Below, piece by piece: positions 42,456-53,134 of a DNA stretch of 64,000 bases. The DNA lies in NCBI RefSeq assembly GCF_918797505.1, contig NC_092798.1:48630985-48694984 (forward strand), given 5' to 3'. The notes beneath the pieces were generated by a model. That model ran no database searches, was not told the origin of the DNA, and saw only the letters and a program-made list of their open reading frames with translations. Position numbers and translations under genes: made by a program. The DNA comes from Bemisia tabaci (lineage: Eukaryota; Arthropoda; Insecta; Hemiptera; Aleyrodidae). Every line of letters begins with the position of its first letter. The first letter of the stretch is position 1.

Positions 42456-42617
42456 TCAATGGTGAGGTACGAATGATCGATTATCGATAATTCTCTAATT
42501 GAGGCTGTAGAAAAGAATCGATTATTAGGGTGTTCGTTGCGAACATCCCGTGTATTGGTCCTTGCCATAGGTTTAAATGGTAGATAATTCGATATATCAC
42601 AAAACACGCCACGCCAC
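42456..42617 (+). repeat. Family H repeat (copy 3)
   Basis: Carries GAATCGATTATTAGGGTGTT, CCATAGGTTTAAATGG and CACGCCACGCCAC. The left end is degraded. Confidence 0.8.
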
Positions 42618-42625
42618 ACGATCGA

Positions 42626-43020
42626 GTAATGAATTCATATCTGGACAACGCATGGTCAAGAGACGAAACCTTTTCAAAACGCCTTCAATTTTCAAGATAC
42701 CGCCCGACCATCGCTCGAGGTAAAATAGTTGTATCCTTGCGCCTACAAACAATTTCACGTTTCCCTGTAGCCTTCCTCGCATTGTGGGAGTGCTTGCTGC
42801 TGCAATTTCTACTACAGCCGTTTAAGAAAAACAGAACCTTGTTTAGGAGTTAATTTCAGGAGGCTGATTGTTGAAATTGATGGACAAAGCTGTAGGCAAA
42901 GGAGACAAAAATGATATGGGGGATCCTATTGATGAAAGCGGGTGGTTTCAATGGACAAAGGAGGTTAGCATTAGACTAACCAACGGGAACCCACGAGAGG
43001 CCTTTAATTTATAAAAACCG
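42626..43020. repeat. Family C repeat block (copy 4)
   Basis: Inverted core CCGCCCGACCATCGCTCGAG at 42702 and, further on, GTTGAAATTGATGGACAAAG. Abuts family H on its left and family Q on its right. Confidence 0.8.
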
Positions 43021-43026
43021 TCCCAC

Positions 43027-43262
43027 AGTGGATGGAGTCAATCAGAAAGGTCGGACATGAAATTTTTGACGAAAACTGCAAATTTTGCTATTTATTCTGT
43101 CACAGTTTAAATTTCAAGGGGTACTTCTACAGGAAAATTTTACGAGGAAATCAATGGAGCCGCTTTCAGACCTGCAAATTTTTGCATAAACGGAGTCATA
43201 AGTGTTCAAAGTTTCCAAATTTTGTCCGACCTCTCCTATTGACTCGATCCGCTTTGCGCCAC
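43027..43262 (+). repeat. Family Q repeat (copy 2)
   Basis: GGTCGGACATGAAATTTTTG to TTGTCCGACCTCTC; the ends are inverted (GGTCGGAC/GTCCGACC). Confidence 0.8.
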
Positions 43263-43269
43263 AGATATA

Positions 43270-43505
43270 ATAATATGTCCGTCAGTGGAGTAGAAATAAA
43301 CCCAGCTCGGCGCTAGTTGCGGCAACGGATCCTCCTACAAGGACAACCCTTTCCAACCCCCCGGCCACCCCGTCCGCCAACATCCCCCAACTCCTCTTCT
43401 CGAGCCCCAATAAATTCGAGTGTACGTAATGTCATAAATAAATCCACTCGATTCGCATAAAGTGATAAATTATCGGAGCCTCCCGACCGAAACCTCAGCG
43501 AGCGA
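43270..43505. promoter_or_regulatory. Short GC-rich low-repeat island (candidate)
   Basis: C-rich, non-repetitive sequence followed by ATGTCATAAATAAATCC and AGTGATAAATTATCGG words. No coding domain in the minus-strand frame covering it. Confidence 0.22.
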
Positions 43506-43605
43506 ATACTCCTCCGTGATAAGAAAAAAACGTCATATGAACATTTGGATGGTGCCAAATTTCCATCAATAAAATGCATATTTTTGTGTAAGAATTATAA
43601 TTTTC
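43505..43605 (+). repeat. Family E repeat fragment (copy 9)
   Basis: Only the left part is recognisable (CCGTGATAAGAAAAAAACGT, GGTGCCAAATTTCC). Confidence 0.5.
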
Positions 43606-43652
43606 TGTTTTACTTTTTTTCGAAATTCAATGGAGTCATGGCCGACCTACAG

Positions 43653-43816
43653 CAGTGGCGAGGCGTGAATAATCGATTATCGATATTTCCCCATTGTAAG
43701 TTATGGTGAAAGATCGATTATTAAGGTGTTCGTTGCCGACGCCCTGTCCATCGAGCATTTTCCATAGATTTAAATGCCAGATCAATTAATAAATCGCAAA
43801 GCACGCCACGCCACTG
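43653..43816 (+). repeat. Family H repeat (copy 4, well preserved)
   Basis: Inverted ends CAGTGGCGAGGCGTG and CACGCCACGCCACTG. Inside: AATCGATTATCGATATTTCC and GATCGATTATTAAGGTGTTC. Confidence 0.88.
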
Positions 43817-43850
43817 ATGTAGAGAGAATTAAAGAGCCGCGTACAATGTT

Positions 43851-44214
43851 CACTGAAAAAAAGCTAATCTTAAATTTGCGGCCAAATAATATTTTTTCTT
43901 AAATCAAGAATTTAGATGCTTAATATATACTACTACTTTACATTTACTACTTTTTTCCTTAAACCAAGCATCAACCGAAATTCTGAAAACTTTTGCCTCC
44001 CTTAATTTAAAATCTGAATTTTTGCACATGCACCCACCTTTCATATTCTTTGTCAGGCATTAGTAGCCTATGTTGCTGAATGTTTCTAAATAAATTAATT
44101 AGCTAACTAACTATTTTTCCTGTATCAAGAAAAATTTAGCTTGAATCAAGATAAAAACTCTCGGCGGAAAATTCAAGAATCATCATGCTTGAGCCAAGCA
44201 CAGTTTTTTCAGTG
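43851..44214. mobile_element. Family K CACTG-ended element
   Basis: Starts CACTGAAAAAAAGC and ends TTTTTTCAGTG. Internal words such as CTTAAATCAAG and CTTGAATCAAG repeat in both orientations. The flanking dinucleotides (TT and TC) do not match exactly. Confidence 0.65.
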
Positions 44215-44428
44215 TCCGCGATATTCCTGAAAAATAAACATTTTTCTGAGAAATTTGCCAAAATAATTGATTAACTAACTATTTTTCCTGAATCAAGAAA
44301 AATTTAGCTTAAATCAAGATAAAAACGTCTCGGCGGAAAATTCAAGAATCATCATGCTTGAGCCAAGCACAGTTTTTTCAGTGTCCGCGATATTCCTGAA
44401 AAATAAACATTTTTCTGAGAAATTTGCC
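44091..44428 (+). repeat. 168-bp tandem duplication across the end of element K
   Basis: CTATTTTTCCTG recurs at 44111 and 44279 (period 168). Each unit contains the right end of element K (CAGTG) plus about 45 bp of family E-like flank (ATAAACATTTTTCTGAGAAA). The units are nearly identical. Confidence 0.88.
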
Positions 44429-44439
44429 AACGTTTAAAT

Positions 44440-44918
44440 GCCAAACGTCGTTCTTCCCGCGGACGGCAACGGTGCTGACGTTGCGCACATGACGTTGGCT
44501 CTTGTGCCGTTCCTCATACCGTTGATAAACATGCAACTCATCTAACGCTCCTTTGCACGACGCCCGACTGTTTTAATCTGCCTCGCCCGGGAGAAACCAC
44601 TTATCCTTATTCGACACCCATTGTGAGTTACGCGGTTCTTGCCGAGCGTGGCAGTAATCTGTTCCCTTTTTTCCCCGGGGGCTATTGATTCCTCTTTCGG
44701 AGTCGTTACTCTGATGGCTATCAGCTTTTAGACAGGTATCGAACTATCGAACGATGGAAACTGTGGCTTCCGCTTAAACTTCGTTTGGCTGCAAATTTTG
44801 ATTGAGCTTTCCTTACTTCCCCGTCGAAGCTTCTCTTCAAACTTTCAGATATGCGAAGTGGTCCTGTAAGTGTCGCAGGCAAATTGTCAGATCAGGCATT
44901 TTATCAAATTCCTACGCA
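44440..44918. other. No gene seen; moderately GC-rich
   Basis: Non-repetitive and GC-richer around 44450-44700. No coding frame or domain. Could be part of a regulatory island. Confidence 0.3.
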
Positions 44919-44919
44919 A

Positions 44920-45179
44920 ATACTGCCGTGTTAAGGAAGAACGCCGTATAAGCATTCAGAGTTTGCCATATTTCCTTCCATAAAAAACGTATTCGCTGGG
45001 AAAATTCTGAATATTTTTCCTCAATTTTTCAGACAATTTCGTTCACGATTTAATCTAAAATATCTGAAAATTTCAAAGCAAAATATGCATAACGTCCTAC
45101 AAAAACCCATGTTGGGTTCGGGAAAATTTGGCGGCTCTCGAATGTTCATACGGCGTTCTCCCTTAGCACGGCAGAATAG
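44920..45179. repeat. Family E repeat (copy 10)
   Basis: Well preserved: CTGCCGTGTTAAGGAAGAAC at the left, CTTAGCACGGCAGAATA at the right. Confidence 0.88.
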
Positions 45180-45696
45180 TCAAATATTCTGACTTAAATT
45201 AAAATTCTGATTCTTTCGTCAATTTTAGACAAAACGAGTCATTAATTTCTCTTGTAAAAAAGAAATATTTGTAAAATTTGGCATCGTATAATCGTATTTT
45301 AAACGGTTAATAGCTCGTGAACGAACATTAAGGTGGAAATTTACAGAATGATATAAAGCACAGAATTTTTAAAACCTTAAGATTTAAATGTATGAAATGC
45401 ATTTGGAGACGAAGCAACAAGGGAGTTGGTAGATTTGATTAGTTATTTTTTTAAAAAAAATATTTAAAACTGGTGATCCTCCGGTTATAAATTTACATAG
45501 TTTCATGAACTGTCAAAATTTGACTATCTGACTAGGCATTTGATAAAAGCCCGATTTTACTAGTTGCCTGCGATAATAGCAAACTGCATGATTGAGTGGA
45601 ATAGATGTATTATAAACTTTACCTAGAGGGAAAATACAAGTTGTGTTTTAACAAAATGGACTCATGTAAAGCAAGGAAAACTATATTATCCATTTT
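45180..45696. other. No gene seen
   Basis: AT-rich; no repeat family or frame of note. Confidence 0.4.
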
Positions 45697-45921
45697 AACG
45701 TGCTAAGGACAAATATCGTATAAACTTCAAAGATTGCTAAATTTTCTTTGATAAAATTAAGACTCTCTGAGAAACTTTTTTTCTGATTTTTCAGGCAATT
45801 TCATTCACAATTTTATGTATAATATCTGAAAATTTCAAAGAAAAATATACATAACTCTCCTCCAAACATTTTTACCAAAGGGAACGTAACAGCATTTGAA
45901 TGTACTTACGCCGTTTTACAT
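45697..45921. repeat. Family E repeat (copy 11, diverged)
   Basis: ACGTGCTAAGGACAAATATC at the left, ACTTACGCCGTTTTACATGC at the right. Confidence 0.65.
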
Positions 45922-45944
45922 GCGTCTGCAATATTGAAAGTGCT

Positions 45945-46345
45945 ATAGCGCGAAGCGTGAACTTGTAATGCTCTGCTCTATGCTGTCAATGAGTTGTCGC
46001 CTAAACTCGCTAGAAAAGTTAAAAATCGAGGCCTGATTATATCATTCCTACCTTGAGCTGTGTTGCCTTTATAACCTTTGAGACGCCATTAACACAAACG
46101 GAACCAACACAACATGTAGATAGAGCAAGGAGAAGGACGCGTGTCGTCAACGGCGCAGAGATACAACTATTCGTCCTTGATGGATGTCCGTGTTGCGTCT
46201 CCTTAATTGAAGGCGCGATGGCGCGAGGCGTTAACTCGCAATGCACTGCTCTATGCTCCCATTGAGGTGACGCTCAGATTCTGGAGAAAAGTTATAAAAC
46301 GAGGGCTGTATGCGTCTCTCCAATCTTCGGCTGTGTTGAAGTTCA
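45945..46345 (+). repeat. Family W satellite-like repeat, 273-bp period
   Basis: GCGCGAAGCGTGAAC at 45948 recurs as GCGCGAGGCGTTAAC at 46221, and AGAAAAGTTAxAAAxCGAGG follows each. The unit includes GGCGCAGAGATACAACTATT, TGATGGATGTCC and AATTGAAGGCGCG. Related units are at 61440-62040; the core resembles family C. Confidence 0.8.
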
Positions 46346-46660
46346 ATTTTTTTCTTCTTTTTAAAATTATAAGTAAGATTCTTTTTACTCTATTTAATCG
46401 TTGCTTTTTAACGTTTCATTGCTTGCCCGGCCTTTAAAATCCAATAATTTTTTTTTCGGCTCATAAATCATCCAAATGATGTCAAGTTCTTAAATAGGGT
46501 CTGTCTTAAAATTATTTTTTAAAAAGCTTAAGGCTGACGGTAGGTAATTATCTCTGGATACACGGGCTGTCATCATATTTTCAAACCATGACTCAAATTT
46601 TCTACTACCGCGAAGTGGCTGTCTAAAAGCGCAAACCGCTTGTCGGAAGGCTGGGCCACG
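46346..46660. other. No gene seen
   Basis: AT-rich; short frames only. Confidence 0.4.
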
Positions 46661-46666
46661 TAACTG

Positions 46667-46801
46667 CCAGCAGCCCGATTGTTGAAATTTATGTCGGCAC
46701 GACAAGAATCGAAAATCGATATATTACACGGCGCAGATAGGGCTGTGTCTTGTCTTATCGTGCCGACATAGCCAGTCGCCAGTTTCAACAATCCGGCTGC
46801 T
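46667..46801. repeat. 135-bp hairpin
   Basis: CCAGCAGCCCGATTGTTGAA and TATGTCGGCACGACAAG at the left mirror CGTGCCGACATA and TTTCAACAATCCGGCTGCTG at the right, with an extra 14 bases in the right arm. Confidence 0.85.
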
Positions 46802-46879
46802 GGAAAGGACTCTATTTGTATTTAGTTTTCTTTTTTGGCGCTGCCACAAAAATTCTTGTCCTCAAAACAGTGGAGGGAG

Positions 46880-47300
46880 GGAAGGAGAAGACGCAAACTC
46901 AAAACATCCCTCTTATTCCTCCCTCTACGCTCCCTTCTCTCGGCGACTCCTTCCCGCCATTTGGGCGCAGAAGAATAGGCGTTAACTGGGGCTAGTTAGC
47001 ACCGGAGTGGGGAATTTCCAGCGCGACAAAACTTAACTCCTGGCTCCAGTCGCGGCCACGAAGAAAAGGTCGTTATACGATCAAAAGTCCTTGGTAAAAT
47101 TGAATTACCCCCTCCGAGCCCCGCCCTGAGAGGGGGCGCTGGGAAAAGTCGAAATCGTTGTATAGCGGCGACTCAAGTTGGCATAAAGACGTAACCCCCC
47201 CCCCCCTCCCGCTCCCATCAGCTCCTTCCTCAACTAGTGGACCGGTGGGAAGATAGGGTGGGAAGTATGAGACCCCTTATTTTTCCGACCTCGAGGAGAC
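46880..47300. promoter_or_regulatory. GC-rich low-repeat island (candidate)
   Basis: C/G runs (for example 47196-47208) and non-repetitive sequence. No coding domain. Regulatory role speculative. Confidence 0.22.
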
Positions 47301-47377
47301 AGTGTTGCTAAGTACGACTGAAATTCAATGAATGGTAGGATCTTATCTTTGAACGAAGCTTTAAAACGTGGATCCAT

Positions 47378-47638
47378 ACTACCGTGTTAAGGAAAAGCGC
47401 CCTAAAAACTTGTTTTTTTTTGTTTTTTTTTGCAAAATTTCCTCTCGATAAGATATTTATTTTTCGTAAAAGTTAGGAATATTTTCGTTGAAATTTTTAG
47501 GGTGTGGTAATATAATTTAAAATGAAAGTGTCTGGGGAAAATGTGCGCACATTGCGTTGTGTAGAAGATTTGGGGTTCTTCCGCAAAAATCTGGCAATGT
47601 CTGGATGTTCAGAGGGCAGTTCTCTTTAGCACGGCTGT
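47378..47638. repeat. Family E repeat (copy 12)
   Basis: ACCGTGTTAAGGAAAAGCGC at the left and TTCTCTTTAGCACGGCTGTA at the right. The centre is diverged. Confidence 0.7.
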
Positions 47639-47639
47639 A

Positions 47640-48010
47640 TATGTATTATGTGATGACCGTCCGTGGTAAAAGAAATGTTAATTCCGAAAAACTTAACATT
47701 GAAATAATAGCACCACTGTCTAGAGATTTGGTTTTTTCCCCGATAATTTTGGAAGAAAAATGTTTGAAAAATATAAGATGGATAAAAGTCACCAAATTTA
47801 GCCTAAATCATTTTAAGTTGCCTCAAATCTTCTCATATTTTATTTTTTACAAAAATATTGAGCAGATTGCTCTTTGAAAATGTGTGAATAACGTTCCTCG
47901 TAAGTTAGCGGCACTTCATAAAGAGTTTCATGCCATCACATTGGTTCATATTTCTTGCAAAGAAATGACTTGGGATATAAATATGCTGTTTCTAATTAAA
48001 GTCCAAATAT
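47640..48010. other. No gene seen
   Basis: AT-rich; a 106-residue frame (47557-47877) begins inside the E repeat and has no domain. Confidence 0.4.
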
Positions 48011-48270
48011 CGATGACTAAAGTCCGAAACCATAGATCTCTGTTGCGGCATCGGTGTCTCAAAACGCCAGTGCCTATTTTATTTTTTCGAGTAGAAACAA
48101 CTTGAGCTTTATAGCTTGGAATTTACACAGAATATTCTGCTAACATTGAAGTAAACTCAAGGAAGTTTCCAAAAAATTACGTCGACTTGTTTTCTGCAGA
48201 AATAATAGAGTACGGCAGGAAGTCTGCAATGTCGCAAACAGAGATAAGTGGTTTCGCACTTTAACCATCC
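48011..48270. repeat. Family I foldback (copy 5)
   Basis: CTAAAGTCCGAAACCATAGA at the left mirrors AAGTGGTTTCGCACTTTAAC at the right. Confidence 0.75.
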
Positions 48271-48274
48271 ACAT

Positions 48275-49580
48275 TAACTTCTTTCCGTTTCATCGTGTAA
48301 CTCGACCTTCGCACAGAAAATCGTGTCTTTGATAGCAATGATTGGATACAATCATTCGTGCTCAGCGGATATAGGTGTGGTATATTCAATGAATTGAAGG
48401 CGAACGGGCTTTTCTTGGCGCTTGCAACAAGACTTGTTTGTGAGTTTGACGATTTGATGTTGCGTCTCGATATTATGACCAATTATGCAAAAGAAGACTT
48501 CAATGTCTTCAAAATTGAATACGAATTCGAAATGGCACGGCCGTTTAAACAAGTGTAAGGCGAAAATTTTGTTGCAAAAACAACCGATTATATCAACTCA
48601 AACTCGGTAGGTCGATTTGGGTCCTTAATTTTTCTACCGTTAGAAGGTAATCGGATTGAGTTAAGAAAAACAGTCACATCCACATTGTGGTGTTTAAAAA
48701 ACTCATTTCCTAATTTATTTTCTTCTGAAGGAAACCAACCAACATTTTCGCTTAAACTTTTGTGGAAAACCTCCCACTGAGAGGAAGAAAAATGGCAACA
48801 ATTTTTGAGTGAGAATGTTGACTGGCTTTTTTCTAAAAAAAAAAATAAAACAGTTTATGAGATTTTGGAACACCCTAATATAGATGTGACTGTTTTGCTC
48901 AACTTTATCCAACTATATGTATCTTCAGGGAAACCCAATGTCCTCAAATTTTCAATATAAAACTGGGGCTTTCTCTTAACAGAAAGTAACGAAAGGCACG
49001 AAGTGTCGGTCGGAGCTGGGTTCTAGGTAGAACAAAAAAAGTTACTTAAAATTAAAATTAAATAAAAAGACTACTTCCGTGTTACAACCTGTCAACATTT
49101 AGCGCGGACGACTTCCACATTATTTGCCGTCGTGGAGCAAGGAGAAGATTCGAGATGACTGAGGTAAAAGGGGTCACTTGTGTTGCCCTCCTTAAACGCT
49201 TCAAAATAGCTTGTTAATGTCAATTCAGCTTGAAATTCGATTTGCGCATCAATGCTCTTGGTTTCTCCCGCTTTCTCGAGAGAGTCGAAAAGAATTTGGC
49301 TCAAGCGTTTACTGCCGGTGAGTGGAGGCTTGTTGTCGCATCACGACTCAAGAGTGTGCCCTCGAGGTATTGCCACACCCTATTCAATCACTGCGCTCGT
49401 CAATTTTCATTTTTCTGGAAGTCAATGAACTTCAAATTGCCTTGAAAGCTTTTACTGCTGAAGAAATATTTTTTGGACGTAAAGCTGTGGTTGTAATTGT
49501 TTTAATTTTATGAAATCCTATCTGATTATTCATCGATGTTGGACACTTAGTTTAACCGTTCCTCGGCAGTCTTATACCAT
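48275..49580. other. No gene supported
   Basis: Frames up to 73 residues on both strands, no domain. Mostly AT-rich; no strong repeat recognised apart from an A run at about 48835. Confidence 0.4.
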
Positions 49581-49583
49581 TTT

Positions 49584-49842
49584 AGGGGCTTGGAGGGCAA
49601 GGCGCGTAAGTGCAGTTTTTGAAAAACTTAAGAAATTAATGATTTCAAGTAAAACTAGTCTTAATACAAATTCTGTGAAAAATTCGCGTCCAAATTCACA
49701 TTTTTAAGCATCAAAACAATCAAGTCAGTTTGACTTTGAACTTTCTTTCCGCCATAAGGATCCATATAATTCCGGAACTTCCGACTTGTATTTCTCGAAA
49801 TAGCAAAAACTGCACTTATACGCCTTGTCTTCCAAGTCCCTC
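49584..49842. repeat. Family P repeat (copy 3, well preserved)
   Basis: Inverted ends AGGGGCTTGGAGGGCAAGGC and CGCCTTGTCTTCCAAGTCCC; also GCAGTTTTTGAAAAACTTAA near the left. Confidence 0.8.
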
Positions 49843-49971
49843 ACTTGAAATCGGTCGATCTTCTTTTTATACAGTTAGTTATTTTCATTTCCAAAAGTGT
49901 GGAGCTAAAGGCTCTGACTCACACATGGACGGAACCGAAACTGCAGTATGCGATTGACACAAGCAATGCGA

Positions 49972-50133
49972 GTTAGTGGCGAGGCGTGAATAATCGATTA
50001 TCGATATTTCCCCATTTAAGGCTGTGGCAAAGAATCGATTATTAAGGCGTTCGCTGCAAACATCCTGTTAATCGAGCCTTTTCCATAGGTTTTAATGGCA
50101 GATCAATCGATAAATCGCAAAGCACGCCACGCC
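49972..50133 (+). repeat. Family H repeat (copy 5)
   Basis: TAGTGGCGAGGCGTGAATAA to AAAGCACGCCACGCC. The end is slightly degraded. Confidence 0.85.
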
Positions 50134-50139
50134 TTTGAA

Positions 50140-50500
50140 TGCAAGTGACGTAAGGGCGGTAAACCGTGACTGCGAATCCGAGAGCAGCGATTGACTTGAA
50201 AACGAGGAAATTGATAACGAGCGCGACTCAGCATCCATTTCGAGGAACCAATCCCCGTCCCCCGTCCCCCTCCCTTCGTCCCTGCTCCCCTCAATTTCTG
50301 CGGATATGATCCGACGGGAGGAATCAGAAATTGATTAAACGGTGCAACAAAGACACACCGAACCCCGCTCTCCATCCACAGGTGATTCGCTCCAAGATTG
50401 CCAGATTTTATGATTAAAGCGGATTTATTACATCGATGAAACGAGGGAAATCTGCTGAATTTTCAGCACGATTCGGCAACGTCGATTCAGTCCGGGAACA
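50140..50500. other. No gene seen; moderately GC-rich
   Basis: A 90-residue minus-strand frame (50103-50375) has no domain. Sequence is non-repetitive. Confidence 0.3.
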
Positions 50501-51280
50501 GATGAAAACGAGGACCCCCCCGCCCCCCTCCCGCATTTCACCCGGCTCTCCGGTTGGCTAACGCGCCGGGACCAAATTGAAAATCATGTTTACAGGGTAA
50601 GGAGAAATTAATATAAATTATACGGAAAGCGGGCTGAATAGACTGAATTTAGGTTATAATAATTGGGAATAAACCTCGTTTGCCGGGCGGGGCCGAGGGG
50701 GGCGCGGGGGGTCTAACTAATATGGAACCGGCGTCGGCGGAGGGGGCGGGCCGGCGAGGGTAATAGGTGACGCAGGATGATTACCTCTTCATAATAAACC
50801 CTTAATTAAAACTTTGATTAATAACGGCTAAATTAAGTGTTAAATTCATTATGCGCCCGCTTCTCGCTCGGCGGTGTCTCGATGTATCGACCGGGGGATC
50901 GGAATTCGATATATTAGCCGCGCTTGATAGGGGGGTTCCTCGATCCTTGTCACCGCGATCTTCGGGGGTAGGTTAGACGACGCAGGGGGGTGAACCCGCC
51001 ATTTTGAGCGCAATGCTCAGCCTCCCGCCCACCCCCCTCACGCCGTCGCTGTACATGGCCGCTCCATTTGGATGTTGTTTATCAACATGAACCCTTCGCG
51101 TCGTAATTAAATTATTTTTTGCGTGGGAACGAGATATTCTGACGCCGAGTCGGTACCCCGAGTTACGAGCCCCCTCCCCCGCGTCCTCCCCCTCCTATTG
51201 CGACCCCTCTCCATAAGCCCCCCGGGTTTAATTGAAATGATTCGATACTTTTCGATCCGTGGCCTTTGCCGACACGTCGC
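50500..51280. promoter_or_regulatory. Largest low-repeat island: GC-rich blocks around AT-rich homeodomain-site clusters
   Basis: GC-rich segments flank AT-rich cores such as CCTTAATTAAAACTTTGATT (near 50800) and AGGTTATAATAATTGGG (near 50651), with several TTAATTA and TAATTA words. No open frame has a recognisable domain. This is the pattern I would expect of a conserved developmental enhancer next to a homeobox gene, but conservation cannot be tested here. Confidence 0.35.
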
Positions 51281-51284
51281 ACAG

Positions 51285-51600
51285 TGGATCGAGTCAATGG
51301 AGAGTTCGTATGCAAATTTTTTATTGCTTCATCTGAAAGTCCTTAAAGAGCTGATTTCACAGTATTTTTTATAATTTTTTTCTGATATGGGCAAAAGTAT
51401 GAAAATAGATTTAAAAGTGAGAAAATGCACCGCCTAGTGACGTCATCTGGCGGAATTTCCCATTTAAACAGACGTATCTCAGCAGATTAGATAATTTTGT
51501 CATATCATCTCCAATATTTGTTCAATTCATGAGCAAGGGTATCCTCGTCTTCAGTTCACTCAGTAGCTCCCACTTAAACAGGAAATTCATCAAATTTCAG
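51285..51600 (+). repeat. Family R repeat (copy 2)
   Basis: TGACGTCATCTGGCGGAATT, ATTTTGTCATATCATCTCCA and TCAGACACCTGCAAATTCTC match 24860-25165 in complement. Confidence 0.65.
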
Positions 51601-51601
51601 A

Positions 51602-51838
51602 CACCTGCAAATTCTCCTTTACAGAGGTCGGACATGAAATTTTTTTACAAAAGTGCGAATTTTGATATTAATTTTGTCACGTTTTAAAGTTCGAAGGGTG
51701 TTTGTAGAAGGAAATTTTACGAGAAAATCAATGTGACCACTTTTGGAACCTCAAAGTTTTGTATAAAAGGAGTTAGAAGCGTTTAAGGTTTCCAAATTTT
51801 GTCCGACCTCTCCCACTGACCCGATCCATTGTGCGTCG
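51602..51838 (+). repeat. Family Q repeat (copy 3)
   Basis: AGGTCGGACATGAAATTTTT to TTGTCCGACCTCTC, closely matching 43027-43262. Confidence 0.8.
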
Positions 51839-51847
51839 ATAAAAGTT

Positions 51848-51966
51848 ATCGTCGCTCCTCTGACGTAGGGGCGTGCCACAGTTTTCGTATGAGTCCTCGA
51901 AAACGTGGATCTAAATGTAAAATAGGGCTCACGTGGAATTTGAGATACGTCTCAGGACCGAAAATA
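51848..51966. repeat. Family J hairpin (copy 3, right stem degraded)
   Basis: GTCGCTCCTCTGACGTAGGG at the left; the loop has AATAGGGCTCACGTGGAATT; the right stem retains TGAGATACGTCTCAGGACC. Confidence 0.7.
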
Positions 51967-52270
51967 TCAGCGGCTGAGCGTAAAACTTGTGGAGTTTTTT
52001 ATTTTTTGCAGTATTGACGAATCGTTTTGGATTAATATAGTGACTTGCGATTTGCGGAATAGAAACTTACGTCAAAGTTTTGAGAACTCGGTTTTGGCTT
52101 CAGCGCGCAGAGATGTTTATGGCGGATCATGGTATGGTAAACAGATATTGCACAGTCATATTTATAAAGAAAATTGATATCACTCTTAAAAATTTTGAAA
52201 AAATGTTGAGTGAAATTCTGTGCCGGAATCTATGTAGCACTTAAAAACCCCGAGTGATGTGAATGTGGAG

Positions 52271-52516
52271 CACGGAAAAAAAAATTATTGAGATATTATT
52301 TTGACTCAAAAAGTCGTTTCTTGTCGACCAAATTTGGCGGATTTAACATAAAGTCAGTTCTTTTGAGTTAAAAAAGTATGGTTTTGCTATCGTTGAGTTT
52401 AAGTTAGTAAAACGATAACGAAATAACGTTTCTTTAACTTAAAATAACCAACGTTTGTCGACAAGAAACGATGCTTTAAGTCAAAATAACAACTCAAGAT
52501 AAAAGTGTTTCAGTGA
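52271..52516. repeat. Family F foldback (copy 1)
   Basis: CACGGAAAAAAAAATTATTG to AGTGTTTCAGTG. Inverted words TCGTTTCTTGTCGAC and GTCGACAAGAAACGA define the stem. Copy 2 is at 60843-61115. Ends resemble the CACTG group, but the flanks do not show a duplication. Confidence 0.75.
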
Positions 52517-52519
52517 TTT

Positions 52520-53000
52520 TTTGCGAAGTATCATACGTCTTTATGGTGCTGATTTCACTTCGCATCCATATCACTCGGGGTGATTTAGACTCCAGCGCCG
52601 AATTTCACTCCTCTATTTTTAACAGTGAAAAGACGATTTTGAAATTCGCTCGGATTGCACGCACATTTTTATAAGTTTATCATGTAAAATGCGTGAATTT
52701 ACATGTAAGATTGTGAGACGAGTAGGAGACCACAAGAAAAATGAACATTCACCGCCCATAGAGCACCTTGAGCCCTCGTCGGAGCACACAAATAATTTTC
52801 GTCCCTCAGACATAAGCGCATAACTCCATTCTCACGCAAGCCCTCCGAAAACTCCGAGGTTATGTGGAGGAGAGAGCTCATTCGAAAGTGCACTTACGCT
52901 GTTTGATCGTCATAAACGTCATTTTCACGACGTTAGGAAAACATTCCTGCTGGCGGCTTACACCAGGCATGCAGGACAAGAAATATTGCACCCGTTGGGT
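52520..53000. other. No gene seen
   Basis: Overlapping minus-strand frames of 64 residues have no domain. A possible degraded J-type hairpin lies at about 52800-52920. Confidence 0.35.
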
Positions 53001-53004
53001 CACA

Positions 53005-53128
53005 ACCGCCGTGTTACGGAAAAGAGCCGTAAGTACATGCTACGATGAGCCTCACAACCAATAAGAGCATACGCTAACCGTAGCTCATACGGAAATACAC
53101 TTATGGCTCTCTTCCGTAACTCGGCAGA
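53005..53128. repeat. Family E-related hairpin
   Basis: ACCGCCGTGTTACGGAAAAG at the left and CTCTTCCGTAACTCGGCAGA at the right resemble E ends, but the centre is short and different (CATACGCTAACCGTAGCTCA). Confidence 0.65.
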
Positions 53129-53134
53129 CAAGGA

